In this document: piece by piece, positions 25,584-38,327 of the stretch | Numbering within the stretch: the first letter of the stretch is position 1 | How the letters are laid out: each line of letters begins with the position of its first letter | Assembly: GCA_022592445.1 (NCBI GenBank) | Contig: JABYQR010000053.1 | Span: 112,794-176,793 of the forward strand | Reading direction: 5' to 3' | Length of the DNA: 64,000 nt | Source of the DNA: Cytidiella melzeri | Taxonomy: Eukaryota; Basidiomycota; Agaricomycetes; Polyporales; Irpicaceae | Notes under the pieces: model-generated | Database searches by the model: none | What the model was told of the DNA's origin: nothing | What the model saw: only the letters and a program-made list of their open reading frames with translations | Made by a program: the position numbers and the translations under genes

Positions 25584-27643
25584 TCACATTGCATTGTAGA
25601 GACCCAAGGACAGTGATTCAAGTATCAAGCCAATGGAGAGTATTTGGACACCTCTTGTTACTCGCGTACGCCATCGGTTTTGTGACCTTGGGTAATGAGA
25701 AGAGCCCAACTCGAGCTGCCCCGCTCCGCTCTGTCTAGGACTGGTTCGCTCCTGAATCAGATCTAAGAGAGCTTCCAACAGCTGAGAACCATCAAGGTGC
25801 GGCAAAGGAATCAGGTTGAAGAAGTACAGAGAGAGCGTGAGCGTGGAGATGTAGCTGAAATTTGTTAGCAGACATCTCAGGAACACGACATAGTATGTGC
25901 TCACTTGAAGAGCAGTGGACTGGCGTCAGGTAGCCCGATCGGAAGGAACCAATATCGTGGTGAATATTTGCTTACATGGACTAAATTCGAGACGTATCAG
26001 CAGTACGTTGTGGGATGCTTTAATTCATATTACCTTCCTCTAACATCTCTTCTCTAGGGCCACTCCAGACAACTGTCTGGATCAGCTGCTCGTCGCCGCT
26101 GTTCCGTGCTGACATGCTTGCACGCGGTAAGCGAAACTTGACCCTCAGAACTTCGGTATCTTCTCCCAGCTTGATGCATAGTTTGTGTGATTCACAGTGC
26201 ACAGACTCTTTACAGCGCTTTGGGGACGCTGCGTCTGGCTGCAGAACAGCAAGAGACGACACACACCGTTGTTGGAGCCCTGTTGAGCTTTGAGGCACAT
26301 CATTTGCGCTGAAACATGCGACCTGGGACGGCGAAGCGCTCGAGCTATTGTTGCAACATTCGTTTGAAGGATGATCTACGTAAATCAGGGATACCATCCA
26401 AAATGGAATTCTTGCTTTGATCTTACCTAGAAACCATCTACTGTCGACGCACCAGCCCAATTCGTGCTTTGGCATCGGTTCCAGCAGATACGTTGTCCAG
26501 ATATCAGCAGACGTGTCTGTTGACACGAGGCTTTGATCGTCTAAATCCGTGATGACAGATCTGATGGGCAAGTGTTCGTGGAGAGGTGAAAGCTACGAGA
26601 CGCTAATTCAGCAGGGGAAATAATCAAGAGTATAGGAAAGTCTTGGATCACCTCATCGACTGAGACGACCACTCTGCCATAATGGCTTACGTCCTGGTAA
26701 CCTATGCTTGTCCATACGAGATGGCCAAGTCTGAGAGACGAGAGCGAGTAGAGAAGAGCCCAGAGTATTAGATTATGGAATGCGCCGGAAGTGATGATGC
26801 GAAGTTTGGAGCTAGTTGGAAGAGCTTGAACCGGTGCAGCTGGCAACGAAACGAAGGCCGAAGGTACGATCACGAAGAGGGATGCGCCGACTGATGACAA
26901 CGGTATGGACTCCCTGGGTAATGCGAGTTATGAGAAACAAGGGAACCAGAAACTGTTACAGAAAGCTCACAAAGCCGCTGTGATAGCATGCCCCAGCTCA
27001 TGGATGACTTGACTCAAGAATAACGCGACAAGCAAGACAGGAAGATGAGACAGAGGGACTGTGACGCCGGGAAGCTACAACTGCCTGAGTGCAAGTACGA
27101 ACAACTAATGCATACACGATCACTCACAATCAAGTTCAATGGGGTCGCCGCTGGCAAGGTTTCGACCGCTCTTGCCAGATCTTCTTTCGCGTCCAAAGCT
27201 CTCTTTGCTAGTGTTCGAGTGCTGCTGGCCAAAGCAATGACATCGGACGCTCTGCTACTCTGCGTGAAGACGAGACAGAGCGATCTATAAACCGTCACAC
27301 AGAGCAGAACAAAAGCAGCCAGCATTCCCAGAGCCCCAGCGACACTTCCCAGGTCGTATAGCATTGTAGTCATCATTTTGAGATGAGCATGAGATGTCTT
27401 GTTAAGACGCGAAGCCCAGGTGTCGTGCACATCGTTGAAGCCAGTTGTTTCGAGCTTGACGTAAACAGTCTGAAGCGTTACTCGCGTCTGCAGCGCCATA
27501 AGCCACCCCCGTCGCCTGCCTTGTACGCCATGAAAGGAGGGGAGAATGCTTCGTGACTGTGCATGGTGCGTGAGGGAACGGTGGATAGCGTGCAGAATGA
27601 CCCAGAAGACGAAGACAGCATACAATAGCGACGTGAGCCCCAT
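25584..27643 (-). CDS. site-2 intramembrane zinc metalloprotease (S2P/MBTPS2 family)
   Basis: Seven exons (27128-27643, 26971-27074, 26652-26913, 26427-26592, 26034-26375, 25905-25980, 25584-25854) give 578 residues. The zinc motif HELGH lies in a hydrophobic helix (SQVIHELGHAITAAL), and the second ligand region NLIPLPHLDGSQLL, the family's N-x-P-x4-DG signature, lies near the C-terminus. Several membrane segments flank both. A Cys/Ser-rich loop of about 110 residues between them is the luminal insert. S2P cuts membrane-bound transcription factors; in Cryptococcus the homolog Stp1 releases the sterol/hypoxia factor Sre1. The ATG at 27643 starts a typical hydrophobic N-terminal helix. Exons 5 and 6 join so that no further intron is needed. 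Divergent from YKT6. Confidence 0.92.
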
Positions 27644-27886
27644 TCGACTGCGTGTCACGTACTTGAATAATGCTGCATAGCACAACGCCTGACGCAAAGG
27701 TTGTCCGCTAGCTAGACACTGGCACGGAATGCGGTCAAGGTCGTCGGTGTCGCCTAGAAAGGCAATGGCCGCCTTGTGGCGTCGGGGCACAAGTGTCACG
27801 GCTGTCACAGCTGCGCCTTGCTGTAGTGCGCAGTGGTGACTTTGCTTGCACTTTCCCTTCATTTTCAACATTCTCGACTTGTAACA
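27644..27886. promoter_or_regulatory. short bidirectional promoter, S2P / YKT6
   Basis: Only 243 bp separate the two start codons, so the genes must share a bidirectional promoter. No TATA box is seen on either strand. Confidence 0.5.
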
Positions 27887-28693
27887 ATGAAGGTCTTTTC
27901 TCTGGCAGTAGTGCTGGCACCGCCGCATCAGTCCTCCACCATTCTTGTCCAAGCCTCAGACCTCTCCTCGTTCTCGTTCTACCAGCGAGGCTCTGTGGGC
28001 GAATTCCTGACCTTCTTCTCCAAGACCATCGGAGAACGAACACCACAAGGGCAGAGGCAGAGCGTGCAGGAGAACAACTATACCGCACATGTGTACAACA
28101 GGGGCGGGGCTGAACAGCTAGCAGGTGCGCATCCTCTCTGCGGTCAATGATGTTGGTCGTTGCGCTGAGCTACCACTGCACACAGCTGTCATCATCACCG
28201 ACCACGAGTACCCCGTTCGCCCAGCTTTCTCTCTCCTGACCAAGATGCTCGACGACTTTACAGCCAAGATACCCCAGTCCTCGTACTCCAATCCCTCCTC
28301 CATCAGCTTCCCGGACATCAACAACTACTTGCAGAAATATCAGGACCCACGACAGGCAGACGCTATCATGAGAGTTCAACAGGAGCTTGATGAGACGAAG
28401 ATTGTTTTGGTTAGTAGTCCCACCTTTCTCTGTAAAGCCGGCTTGATCATAGCCGGTCACCATGAGGAATGCTTGCTCACTATACACACTACCATGCAGC
28501 ACAAGACGATTGAGTCTGTTTTGGAACGCGGAGAGAAGCTGAACGATCTAGTGGACCGGTCGAACGCGCTCTCTGCGCAAAGCAAGATGTTTTACAAGAC
28601 TGCCAAGAAGGTATGTGCGAGCCCCGGTTACGCCCACATACGACGACTTACAAGGGTTTATCTCAGCAAAACTCCTGCTGCCTCATCATGTGA
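27887..28693 (+). CDS. YKT6: R-SNARE Ykt6
   Basis: Four exons (27887-28124, 28186-28409, 28500-28610, 28667-28693) give 199 residues, one more than human YKT6. Longin domain: [70 protein letters not shown] helix: [20 protein letters not shown] and [20 protein letters not shown], with the central Arg. The end CCLIM supplies a palmitoylated Cys and a CAAX box for farnesylation in place of a membrane span. Ykt6 works in ER-Golgi, Golgi, vacuole and autophagosome fusion. The last exon holds only nine codons, yet carries the whole lipid anchor. Confidence 0.96.
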
Positions 28694-29330
28694 AGTACAC
28701 ATCTGTGCGCCCATTCTGATTCGATCTGTGTGGCTGTTCGCCATCAACTAGTCTAGTGTCTTTGATCACACTTACACAATGCATTTGGCCTCTGGGATTG
28801 TCGCCTGTGTCTGTAGCCAGCCGCAAGAGTCTCGGTGAGTGTCGCCTCGTCTCGGTGGTCGGCATCTCACAGTAGGCGAGCTGTATATTAAACAAGTAGA
28901 CGAAGCTACCATGGGGGTTTGAGGGGATCATTGTCGATCCTAGCAGCTCGCAGCAAGTGATTGTTCGAATCGCATGCATGAGATTGCGCAGAACGTGCCA
29001 GCGCTGGCGTGAACGAGTTCTGTGCCGGTGGGCGCAAGGCTTTGCATGCATCGCCCTCTCTGCTAAATCTGTTGTATCATGAGTCGACATCGTATTAGAT
29101 ACGGATGTTCCTTTGTCTTCTTCCCGCAGTACAGCCTCCAGTCGAACAGTATCATGAGCCCACGTCCATCATAGTGTCCTCGACACGACTTGGTCGTTAA
29201 ATTTCCATTCCTCACGCTCTTGAGGCTATAAAGAGCCCCAAGCTGTACGTCTCGCCTCTTTCTCGTCTTCTCTCTCTCAAACCCTTGTCCCTCTAGCCTC
29301 GAATACCTCTCGCAACGACAACCACCAACC
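28694..29330. other. intergenic, 3' of YKT6 and promoter of the oxygenase
   Basis: No gene-like frame. The right end holds a TATA box (29227-29232) and a pyrimidine-rich leader before the ATG at 29331, as in strongly transcribed fungal genes. Confidence 0.5.
29227..29232 (+). promoter_or_regulatory. TATA box of the oxygenase gene
   Basis: TATAAA about 100 bp upstream of the ATG at 29331, followed by a CT-rich stretch (29250-29280) typical of fungal core promoters. Confidence 0.55.
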
Positions 29331-32300
29331 ATGGGTCAACTGCCGTCCATGTTACACACCGCGATGGCGCAGGAGCAGTCTGCCATACCGCTTTCAGGTG
29401 ATAGTGCGGTCGTGAAGCCGTTTGAAGATTGGAAGGGATATATCCAAGATCTAGTGAGTGGGTTGAGCTTATGTTTCAGAGTATTGTTACTGATCTCAAA
29501 TCAAGCCGTCGCTTATGGACGCGTTCGTGGCGCAGATGCATGTAGGTGCCGGACAGAACGACAGACTTCTACTGGCGAGTATGTCAAGGTTACCACTGGT
29601 GTTCTTGCTGATTCCTCCTTCAGCTTGAAAAGCTCATCACTTGGATGGCGAACCATCCAAATTCAAACCTCTCAAGAAAGTTCGAGCAGACGGTGGTTGA
29701 CATTCGTAGGTTTTGCAGTAGTGTTTGCAGCCATGGGAGTTTAATCAAGCGAACACAGTTTACAAGGACCTTCCCCATCCGCCAGTCTGCTACACTAGCT
29801 TGCCTAGCACTACCGCAGACCCTGCCAAACGCACACACAAGCGCGTCACCTATGCCTACCGTAGCGCTGATGGATCCGACTACAATGTGGTGATTCCAAA
29901 CCTAGGCAGAGCAGGGATGCCATACGCTCGTTCTGTACCTTCGATGCATCCTCTCCCAGAACAATTTCTGCCTGATCCGAGCCTCATCTTCGACGTTCTG
30001 CTGAAGCGAGACAAGGTCGTACCGCATCCGGGAGGCGTGTCTAGCTTATTCTTCGCATTTGCAGATCTGGTCATACACAGTATCTTCAATACGGATAGGA
30101 AGGATCCGTCAATCAACAATTCGAGCAGTTACTTGGATTTGAGCCCCCTGTATGGAAGCAGTGAGGAGCAAGTAGATACTGTACGATGTAAGCAGACGAA
30201 TTGTGCGAACAAATGTAGGTTCGTGCTGACGTTTCTACAGGTAAAGATGGCACTGGCCGGCTCTATGAGGACGTTTTTGCGGACAGCCGATTGATGGTCA
30301 TGCCTCCGTCGGCTTGCGCGTTACTCGTCCTCCTTAATCGCAACCACAACGTACGTCTACACACTGGTATACCGGATGATTGCTGATAACTATCGCAGTA
30401 CATTGCCGACAAAATACTTAGCATCAACGAAAAAGGGCATTACCGGCCACTCCACCAGATGGACGAAACCACTATGCTATCCCAAGACGAAGAAGTCTTC
30501 CAGAGAGCTCGTCTTGTCAACTGTGGCTTTTTCATGCAGATCATCCTTGCGGACTATGTGGGCGCCATCTTGGGTCTTGTGCGGGATGGAAGCGAGTGGA
30601 GGCTGAAGGTCCGAGATGTAAGAAACAGATGCGCTGGATGTTTCGATCACTTAACCATCTCGTAGTCCATCCGCCGGTTTGATCACTCGATGGCACCTCG
30701 GGGAGAAGGGAATGCAGTTGCCGTGGAATTTAATCTCATGTACAGATGGCATGCGACGCTGTCTGAGCCAGATAGCGAGTGGATTTCGAAGGAGTTCCAG
30801 TCGCTATTTCTTGGCCAGGATCTGAGCAAGCTGACACCGGCTGATCTTGGGAAGGGATATCGAAGAGCCAGTCCTCCTGCAGATACCAGAGAATGGCTGT
30901 TTGGAGGGTCAGTCGCTTTCAAGCTCATGCGGTGCTATTCAGAGATTGACGGTGAATTCGAACAGACTGAAGCGAGATGAACATGGGCGTTTTAACAATG
31001 GTGCGTGATTACAGAATTTGCGCCACTCTGCATATTCGAATGACTCGCTCTTGTGGTAGGTGATCTCGCAAAAATTCTTCAAAATGCCACAGAGGCACCC
31101 GCCAGCGCGTTTAAAGCACGAGGCATCCCAGAGGCGCTCAAAGTCATCGAAATCATGGGCATCCAACAAGCAAGGAGCTGGGGTACATGCACGGTATGCT
31201 ATGGGCAGTGATTCTGGACGCTAAGCTAAGCTGAATGTCTCTACAGCTAAACGAGTTCAGGAAATTTATGGGGTTGAAACGTGAGTGCAACAGCAGCATC
31301 TGAGTTTCACACAACGCTGACCGCGTTATTAGCCTATTGCAGGTAGTTGTATCGCTTAATACGGCTTAGCAAATATGCTGATGGCACTCGAAGCTTTGCT
31401 GAATGGAATCCAGACCCTGAAATTCATGTAAGCTGCGCAGCTAGAAATGCAATTGGTGCTCACTCACAACCACTAAACAGAACGCAGCCAAAGCGCTGTA
31501 TCACGACGTTGAGAATCTTGAACTCTACGTACGTGTGTTGAAACTCAGAAGTGGACTGTTGCGAGCTCACTATGTCTCTTAGGTTGGTTTGCAGGCCGAA
31601 GAGGCTAAGAATGCAACGCCAGGCTCGGGCCTGTGCCCTGGCTACACAATGTCGAGAGCGATCCTCTCTGACGCAGTGTGCTTGACGCGAGGCGATCGCT
31701 TCATGACTATCGACTTTACCCGTGTGTTTCAAACCTTTTGTCACTCGAGAACGATCTGAATTGCGATTCTACTTGCAGCGGAGAACTTCACAGCTTGGGG
31801 TTATCAGGACTGCCAAATTCCACAAAACGATGGATCATATGGCGGAATGTTGACCAAGCTCCTCTTCAGACATCTTCCTCAGTACTACCCTCCTGGGTCT
31901 ACATACGCGCACTTCCCCTTTTTGGTTCCTGAGACTATGAAGGCGAGCATGGCGAAGAGGCACGGTCCGCTTGATGACTATACCTGGACTCGTCCAGTTC
32001 CGCAAACTCCTCTTCTTCCTGCTCCAAGCCATCGTCCTCTTGTGCAGGAGGCTCAGGACCTGCACCGAGCTCGACTCAGGAACCTCACAGGCGTTGAGTT
32101 CCGGAGAGATCCTGTCAGTGTTCTGGACGCTTGGTTGCTCGTTCGGTATTCTGACTCTGTTGGGCAGGTAGAGAGCTTGGTCCTGGATGAACACGTGTCA
32201 GAGGCGTTTGCACTCCTTACTTCCAACTGTATCGACACGAACGCGATGGGCGGGGTTGGGCCTGGCCTGAAATACTTGGATGTTGCAAGGGATGTGATTA

Positions 32301-33432
32301 ACGCTGTTCCTGTGCAATGGATAGCTTATCTCGTAAGACTTCATCTGATATTTATCACCATTACCCACGCTTTTCTTACAGGTGGGGTTGCCGACAAACA
32401 CAGACCACGCAGACCTTGCCGAGTAAGTCCCTGTCATCCGATACCGATAATCGACTGACTAGGTATGTCAGCTATCTTTATGTCAATGTTTTCCCCGAAC
32501 AAGAATGTGTCTTGCACAACAAGGCCAAAGATATCGCACAATCTGCTGCAACTAGAATCGTTCAGGTTACCAAAGGGCTGTCTGAGGTAAGTCTCCCTTT
32601 TGAGCCTCTGGTGGACACTCATCTCATTTATCTGTAGTCCATGAGTGGGGGATACGACATAACTTCACCGATAGGGGAGCGACAGGACAAGGGCGAGTCT
32701 GCGTTTCCGTCGAAATTGCGGGAGAAGAGCGACGCAACTGGCCGCTCACCGGAGTCATTGGCGGTTGATTTCCTTGGTGTCATTGTAGCGACTGCACCTT
32801 TGTTTTCTAGGACGATGGTGCGGGTTATGGATCGCATGCTCAGGGAGGAGGCCCGCGCGAGCGAATTGTTCAATGCGCACCCCTCTCTCAGCTCCGAGGG
32901 AGCCATTCTTGCATACGTTGGGGATTTGATTGATGCTGTGGACGATATAGGCATCAGATTTGGGTAGGTGGCTTTAATGCTTCCCGAAGGAATAATGAGC
33001 TGATGAATCCCTCGCTGTTGTATAGAATGATGGGGGATAAATTCATCGAGGCGGTGAGCTGCCTTTGCACATGATCTGCCCTACTCCAGGTGTGCTGACC
33101 AGAGGACAGGCCGGTGTCCCTATGTTGAAGACTATCGTTGCTAAGTGCGGAATCGCCAGGGGACCTGGAAGGTCTGGTGAACTGACAAGGTGAGCCAGTA
33201 TCCGAAGAGTAGCGTGTTCACGGTGCTTACTTAGTACGCCTAGCCTTACCGACAACCCAACTACCATTTCCAAGGCAGTATATCTTAACGCGCGAGGAGA
33301 GATCTCACCTTGGCCTCTCTCTCTAATTCTGCAAGTGAGTGTTTGTCAATTTTATGAATTGGCACTGGATGCGTCTGACGAGGAGTGTAGTTCGGGCAGC
33401 ATGATACTCCTACCACAAATGGCGACGCCTGA
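29331..33432 (+). CDS. Ppo-type linoleate dioxygenase (heme peroxidase) with degenerate P450-like C-terminus
   Basis: A many-exon gene of about 1,060 residues matching fungal psi-factor-producing oxygenases. The N-terminal heme peroxidase half is intact: distal His in FFAFADLVIHSIFNTD, SSYLDLSPLYGSS, KDGTGRLYEDVFADSRLM, and the catalytic Tyr with the proximal His in FNLMYRWHATLSE. This part oxygenates linoleic acid to a hydroperoxide. The C-terminal P450-like half is recognisable (RDPVSVLDAWLLVRYSDSVG, then TISKAVYLNARGEISPWPLS), but where the heme-thiolate motif (GPHxCLG) belongs it reads RFGMMGDKFIEAAG, without Cys. Aspergillus PpoC also lacks this Cys and acts only as a dioxygenase, so the same is inferred. 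The intron at 29575-29623 seems to need a GC donor (GCGAGT) to keep frame. TATA box upstream. Confidence 0.88.
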
Positions 33433-33786
33433 GTTCCCAGACCGAACATGGAGATGTGCGCTGCTGTAATTAATTTATTATCTGTCTAGATGTTTTATTC
33501 CGAGCAAGTTATGAAAGAATTATTATTGCCGCTGAGAACGAGCAACGAGTTGCAATGTCATGTAAAGTAATGGCGCTAAATTAGACGCGGTCAATTTCTG
33601 CGCTGGCATGTCGGACGCGTCACCGACATCCCGACCGCCGCACTCTCTTGTCTTTTCACTACCACCCCATTCGTTCCTACCAGCAGCGACGTCGGAGGAG
33701 GCTGCACAGACGTTGTTTGGCTTCTCGTCTCTGTGTCTCGTGTCCCCGGAGCATCTTAGCAGGCTACCTTTCCGAGGCAGCTTATA
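33433..33786. other. intergenic, tandem genes
   Basis: Between the oxygenase stop and the split start codon of SPF1. No protein-like frame or repeat seen. Confidence 0.45.
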
Positions 33787-36700
33787 ATGTCTGTACCATG
33801 CAAAGTCCTTCACCATTGCCTTCGCTGATAGTCAAGCAACAAATAGGGTGTCTGTCAAGGTAGAATCACCAGAAATTGCGGCTGCTACTCTACACAAGGC
33901 TCTACCGACATACACCTATCTGTACACACTCCCGTTTCTTTCGTTATACCCCGTTCTCGCCTACGCATACTACATCAAGTACGACGACTGGCTGCAAAGC
34001 GAAGAATGGACGTTTCTTGCTTGCACAACCCTCGGTGTAGGGCACGCTCTTAGCTTCTTGGTTACAAAGTGGAGCACGGGTGCGCGTGCTTGGGTCACCA
34101 CGAGGAACGTGAGTACGCCTCTAGTAAACGGCACCGGCTCTTGGCAATAACATCCGTGGCACACAGTCAGGTAACTTGCAGGATGCAGACTGCATCAGGC
34201 TCATTCCGGCTCCTCATCGTGGTACCGGTGACATCGTCCCCCTGCACAAGAAGAATCCTCTGGATCCAAAGAGCTTTACGTTCAGTTATCAGAGAGACAC
34301 ATATATCCTCAAGTCTGAATCGCCCGTTGTGTTCACAGCACTACCATATCCCTCGTCGACCCACCCCCCGCTTTCATCATACCACTCGCCCAAAGGTATA
34401 CCGACCGAAGCTGTCCCAGAGCTCACATCACTTTATGGCAAGAATGAGTTCAATATCCCCATCCCGTCGTTTAGTGCTCTATTCGGAGAGCACGCGACTG
34501 CGCCATTTTTTGTCTTTCAGATATTCTGTGTCGCTCTATGGTGTCTGGACGAGTATTGGTACTACAGTTTGTTCACGCTGTTCATGCTGGTGGTGTTCGA
34601 GTGCACAGTTGTTTGGCAAGTGCGTATATGGTGCCATTTGTGTCCCCTAATAAGCACTGACGAGGCAGTGATTGCAGCGTGTTCGCACGTTGACTGAGTT
34701 TAGGACAATGGCCGTAGCTCCGTTCCCCATCCAATGTAGAAGGAATAAAAAATGGACAACTCTGCAAACAGACGAGTTGCTCCCGGGTGATGTGGTGTCA
34801 ATCGGTCTGTGCGTTTTATTTAGGTTACCGCGCGTTTGCTGATTGTTTTATAGTGCGTGGGCAAACTGAAACCACGGTCCCTGCGGACATTCTGCTCGTA
34901 GCTGGAACATGCATCGTCAATGAAGCCATGTTATCTGGAGAATCAACTCCTCTACTGAAGGAATCAATCGAATTGCTCGAGGGCAGCGAGAGGTTGGACG
35001 TTGATACCACACACAAGAATGCGGTACTTTTCAGTGGTACAAAAGTTCTCCAGGCTCGGACAGGAGGTAATCTTTGTACTGTTCTTTGATGGCCATCCTC
35101 TCACGACTTCTATAGGCGACACTCCGGATGGTGGATGTCTGGGAGTTGTTGTTCGCACTGGTTTCGGAACAGCACAAGGCGAACTCGTTCGTACCATGAT
35201 TTTCTCCACCGAACGTGTCTCCGCAAACAACTTTGAGTCATTCCTGTTTATTGGCTTCTTGCTCATTTTCGCTGTCGCCGCAAGTTGGTACGTTTGGGTG
35301 AAGGGTGAGTCGCTACGCATTTCCGATTAAAGCCTGATACCTCAGAGTCTCATCTTTGGGTAACAGGAATTGAAAGAGGTTTGAAGAAGTCGAAGCTGTT
35401 GCTGGACTGCATTCTTATCATCACTAGTGTCGTCCCTCCTGAGCTGCCGATGGAACTGTCACTGGCCGTGAATGCTTCGTTGGTTGCCCTCTCGAAGTAC
35501 GGTATGTGTTATATGTCGACCAATATGATCCTGTGTTCACTGTGATCTGCAGCCATCTTCTGCACCGAGCCATTCCGAATCCCTTTCGCAGGACGGGTTG
35601 ATATATGTTGTTTCGACAAGACAGGGACTATTACCGCTGAAAATCTTGTGCTCGAAGGTGTTGCCGCAGTTGAGTATGTATATGCAATAGTGTGTTTGAA
35701 CTGCGAATGGCTGATACTCCACCAGTGCCAGTGACCAATACAAGCTCGTAGATGTTAAGGAGACTTCCCGTGAGACGACTCTATGTCTTGCTGCCGCCCA
35801 TGCGCTAGTTAGGCTGGATGACGGAACGATAGTGGGCGACCCTATGGAGAAAACAACTCTCGATGCGTTGAACTGGCAACTGGGCAAAGGTGAGTTCCGA
35901 CTGCGTCTTTCCATGATGTGCAGCGAGCTGAATATTGTAGGCGAGAACGTCACACCTAGCGAAGCTTCGGCTCCGCATCGCACGACCGTGCAGATTAGGA
36001 GACGCTTCCAATTCTCATCGGCATTGAAGCGCATGTCCACGATTTGTAGTCTACCTAACGGCAGGCTCTTTGTTGCGGTCAAAGGTGCACCCGAGACAAT
36101 CAAAGAGATGCTGGCTACTGTGCCGGATTTTTACGACGAGACTTACAAGCGGTTCACAAGGCAAGGTAGCCGTGTCCTAGCCCTCGGCTACCGTGAGATG
36201 GAGTCCATGTCTGGTGACAAGGTTGGCCCTGCTTTGCACCCAATGAAGCAATCGCATGCTCATTTCTTGATAGATTAACAAGTTCCCTCGTGATGGAGTC
36301 GAAACATCTCTTACATTCGTTGGTTTCTTGGTTTTCCATTGTCCTCTGAAGAGCGACGCTGTCGAGACTTTGAGGATGCTTAACGATTCATCGCACCGCG
36401 TAAGCTGTCACGTATCTGTCCTTCAATTTCAAGACTGACTGTGTTTGCAAGTGTGTCATGATCACCGGTGATAATCCTCTGACAGCAGTCCATGTCGCTA
36501 AAGCTGTGGAAATTGTCGACCGTGACGTTCTCATCCTCGACGTCCGCGAAAACTCTATTGGCGAACCAGGCACGTGTGCCCTTGTCCACAATCGAACGGC
36601 GTTCTGACCTATACCCTATAGCCCTGGCCTGGAGGACGGTAGACGAATCAAAGCTCATCCCTATGGACCCGAAGGATCCACTTGATGAGTCTTTACTCGA

Positions 36701-38327
36701 GGAGTACGACATCTGCATGACAGGTGCCGCACTGAAGCAATTTGAGAACCTCCCAGCGTGGAATCTCCTTGTTCAACATACGTGGGTGTATGCCCGGGTA
36801 TCACCCAATCAAAAGGAGTACATCTTGACCACACTAAAGTCGCTGGGCTACGTTACTCTAATGGCAGGCGACGGTACGAACGACGTCGGGGCGCTTAAGC
36901 AGGCCCATATTGGCGTGGCGCTTCTCGATGGAACTCCTGAGGACTTACAAAAGATTGCTGAGCACCAGAAGATGGAGCGAGTAAAGAAAGTTTACGAAAG
37001 CCAGTTGAAGATCTCCGCACGTTTCAACCAGCCTCCTCCTCCGGTCCCTCCCGTCATTGCGCATCTCTTTCCTAATGTGGTGGAAGCGCAGCAGAAAGCT
37101 GCTCAGGACCACCAAACGGCTCGCAAGAAAAATCCGATGGAAAGGGTAAGAACGTGTTCGCTATGATGTTCATTATTTTAACCTTTCTTCCCAGTTCGAC
37201 TTGGCCTCTATTACTGACAAGCTTTCGGAGATGGAAGACGAAGATGAAGTGCCCAAGATCAAGCTGGGGGACGCGTCATGTGCGGCACCGTTTACCTCGA
37301 AGCTATCGAATGTTTCAGCGAGTAGGTGTCATCTTATTTATGCTTTAGCGCCATAATCAATTACAATTTTCCTAGTTACCCACATCATTCGTCAAGGTCG
37401 TTGCACCCTGGTTGCGACTATACAGATGTACAAGATCCTCGCTCTCAATTGTCTGATCACAGCGTACAGCCTTAGTGTACAGTATCTCGACGGCATCAAG
37501 TTCGGGGATTATCAGGTAACTGTCACTGGCATGCTCATGTCTGTTTGTTTCTTGTGTATCTCAAGAGCGAAGGTTCGGAAATTTATCTCAATCATGGTGC
37601 GAGTACTGATTGATGCGTTTCAGCCCGTCGAAAAGCTTTCCCGTGAGCGGCCCCTAGGCAATATATTCAATCTCTACGTGTTACTGTCGGTCTTGCTGCA
37701 ATTTGCTCTGCACATCGCGTCTCTGGTCTACATCACCCAACTGTCTCGTACTTACGAAGAGTGAGTGATACTCGATTGCTTTCTTATGCCGTCGCTTATT
37801 CATGCTTCTAGACGCGGCGTGATCGACCTTGAGGCCAAGTTTGAACCGAATCTTCTTAATACAGCCATCTACCTCCTCAGCTTGTCACAGCAAGTGTCGA
37901 CGTTTGCAATCAACTTCCAGGTATGTAAAGGTGTCGACTTTGTGGAATCTACAACTCAAACTCCTTTAGGGTCGACCCTTCCGCGAGGGTATCCGCGAGA
38001 ATTCAGCGCTCTTTTGGGGGCTCGTTGGTGCCAGTGCCGTGGCGTTCTCGGGAGCAACCGACTTTGTTCCTGAGCTGAACCGTTGGTTGCAGATTGTGGA
38101 AATGCAAGACCTAGTAAGCCCTCAAGCACAGTATCTATATGCTGTCCTTTAACGAGTACCATATTCAACAGTTCAAGTTCAAGCTCACAAGTGTCATGAC
38201 TGTTGACTTTGTTGGGTGTTGGCTGATTGAGATTGCTTGCAAATATCTCTTTGCGGACTTGGAGCCTAAGGCTATGATCACTCGTGGTTGGGAGCGTAGA
38301 TTGAAAAAGAGATCTGAGAAGAATTAG
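33787..38327 (+). CDS. SPF1: ER P5A-type ATPase Spf1 (ATP13A1 family)
   Basis: A long gene with many short introns, about 1,200 residues. P5A hallmarks: the ER-entry N-terminus ([20 protein letters not shown]), LSGEST actuator loop, the M4 signature [16 protein letters not shown], phosphorylation site [25 protein letters not shown], and the hinge [20 protein letters not shown]. Final membrane segments lead to a KKRSEKN end. Spf1 removes mis-inserted tail-anchored and signal-type helices from the ER membrane and affects ER homeostasis. The coding frame opens at GTG 33848 after a TAG, with no ATG. Joining AT (33787-33788) across a 58-nt intron (33789-33846) to G 33847 makes ATG GTG TCT in frame, so the start codon itself appears split. 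Another upstream exon cannot be ruled out. Confidence 0.93.

Noticed and set aside
27014..27952. Longer N-terminus for the site-2 protease, starting upstream of 27643
   Set aside because: The extra residues overlap the short YKT6 promoter, are Cys/His/Arg-rich and lack the hydrophobic start of the family; the Met at 27643 begins the expected helix.
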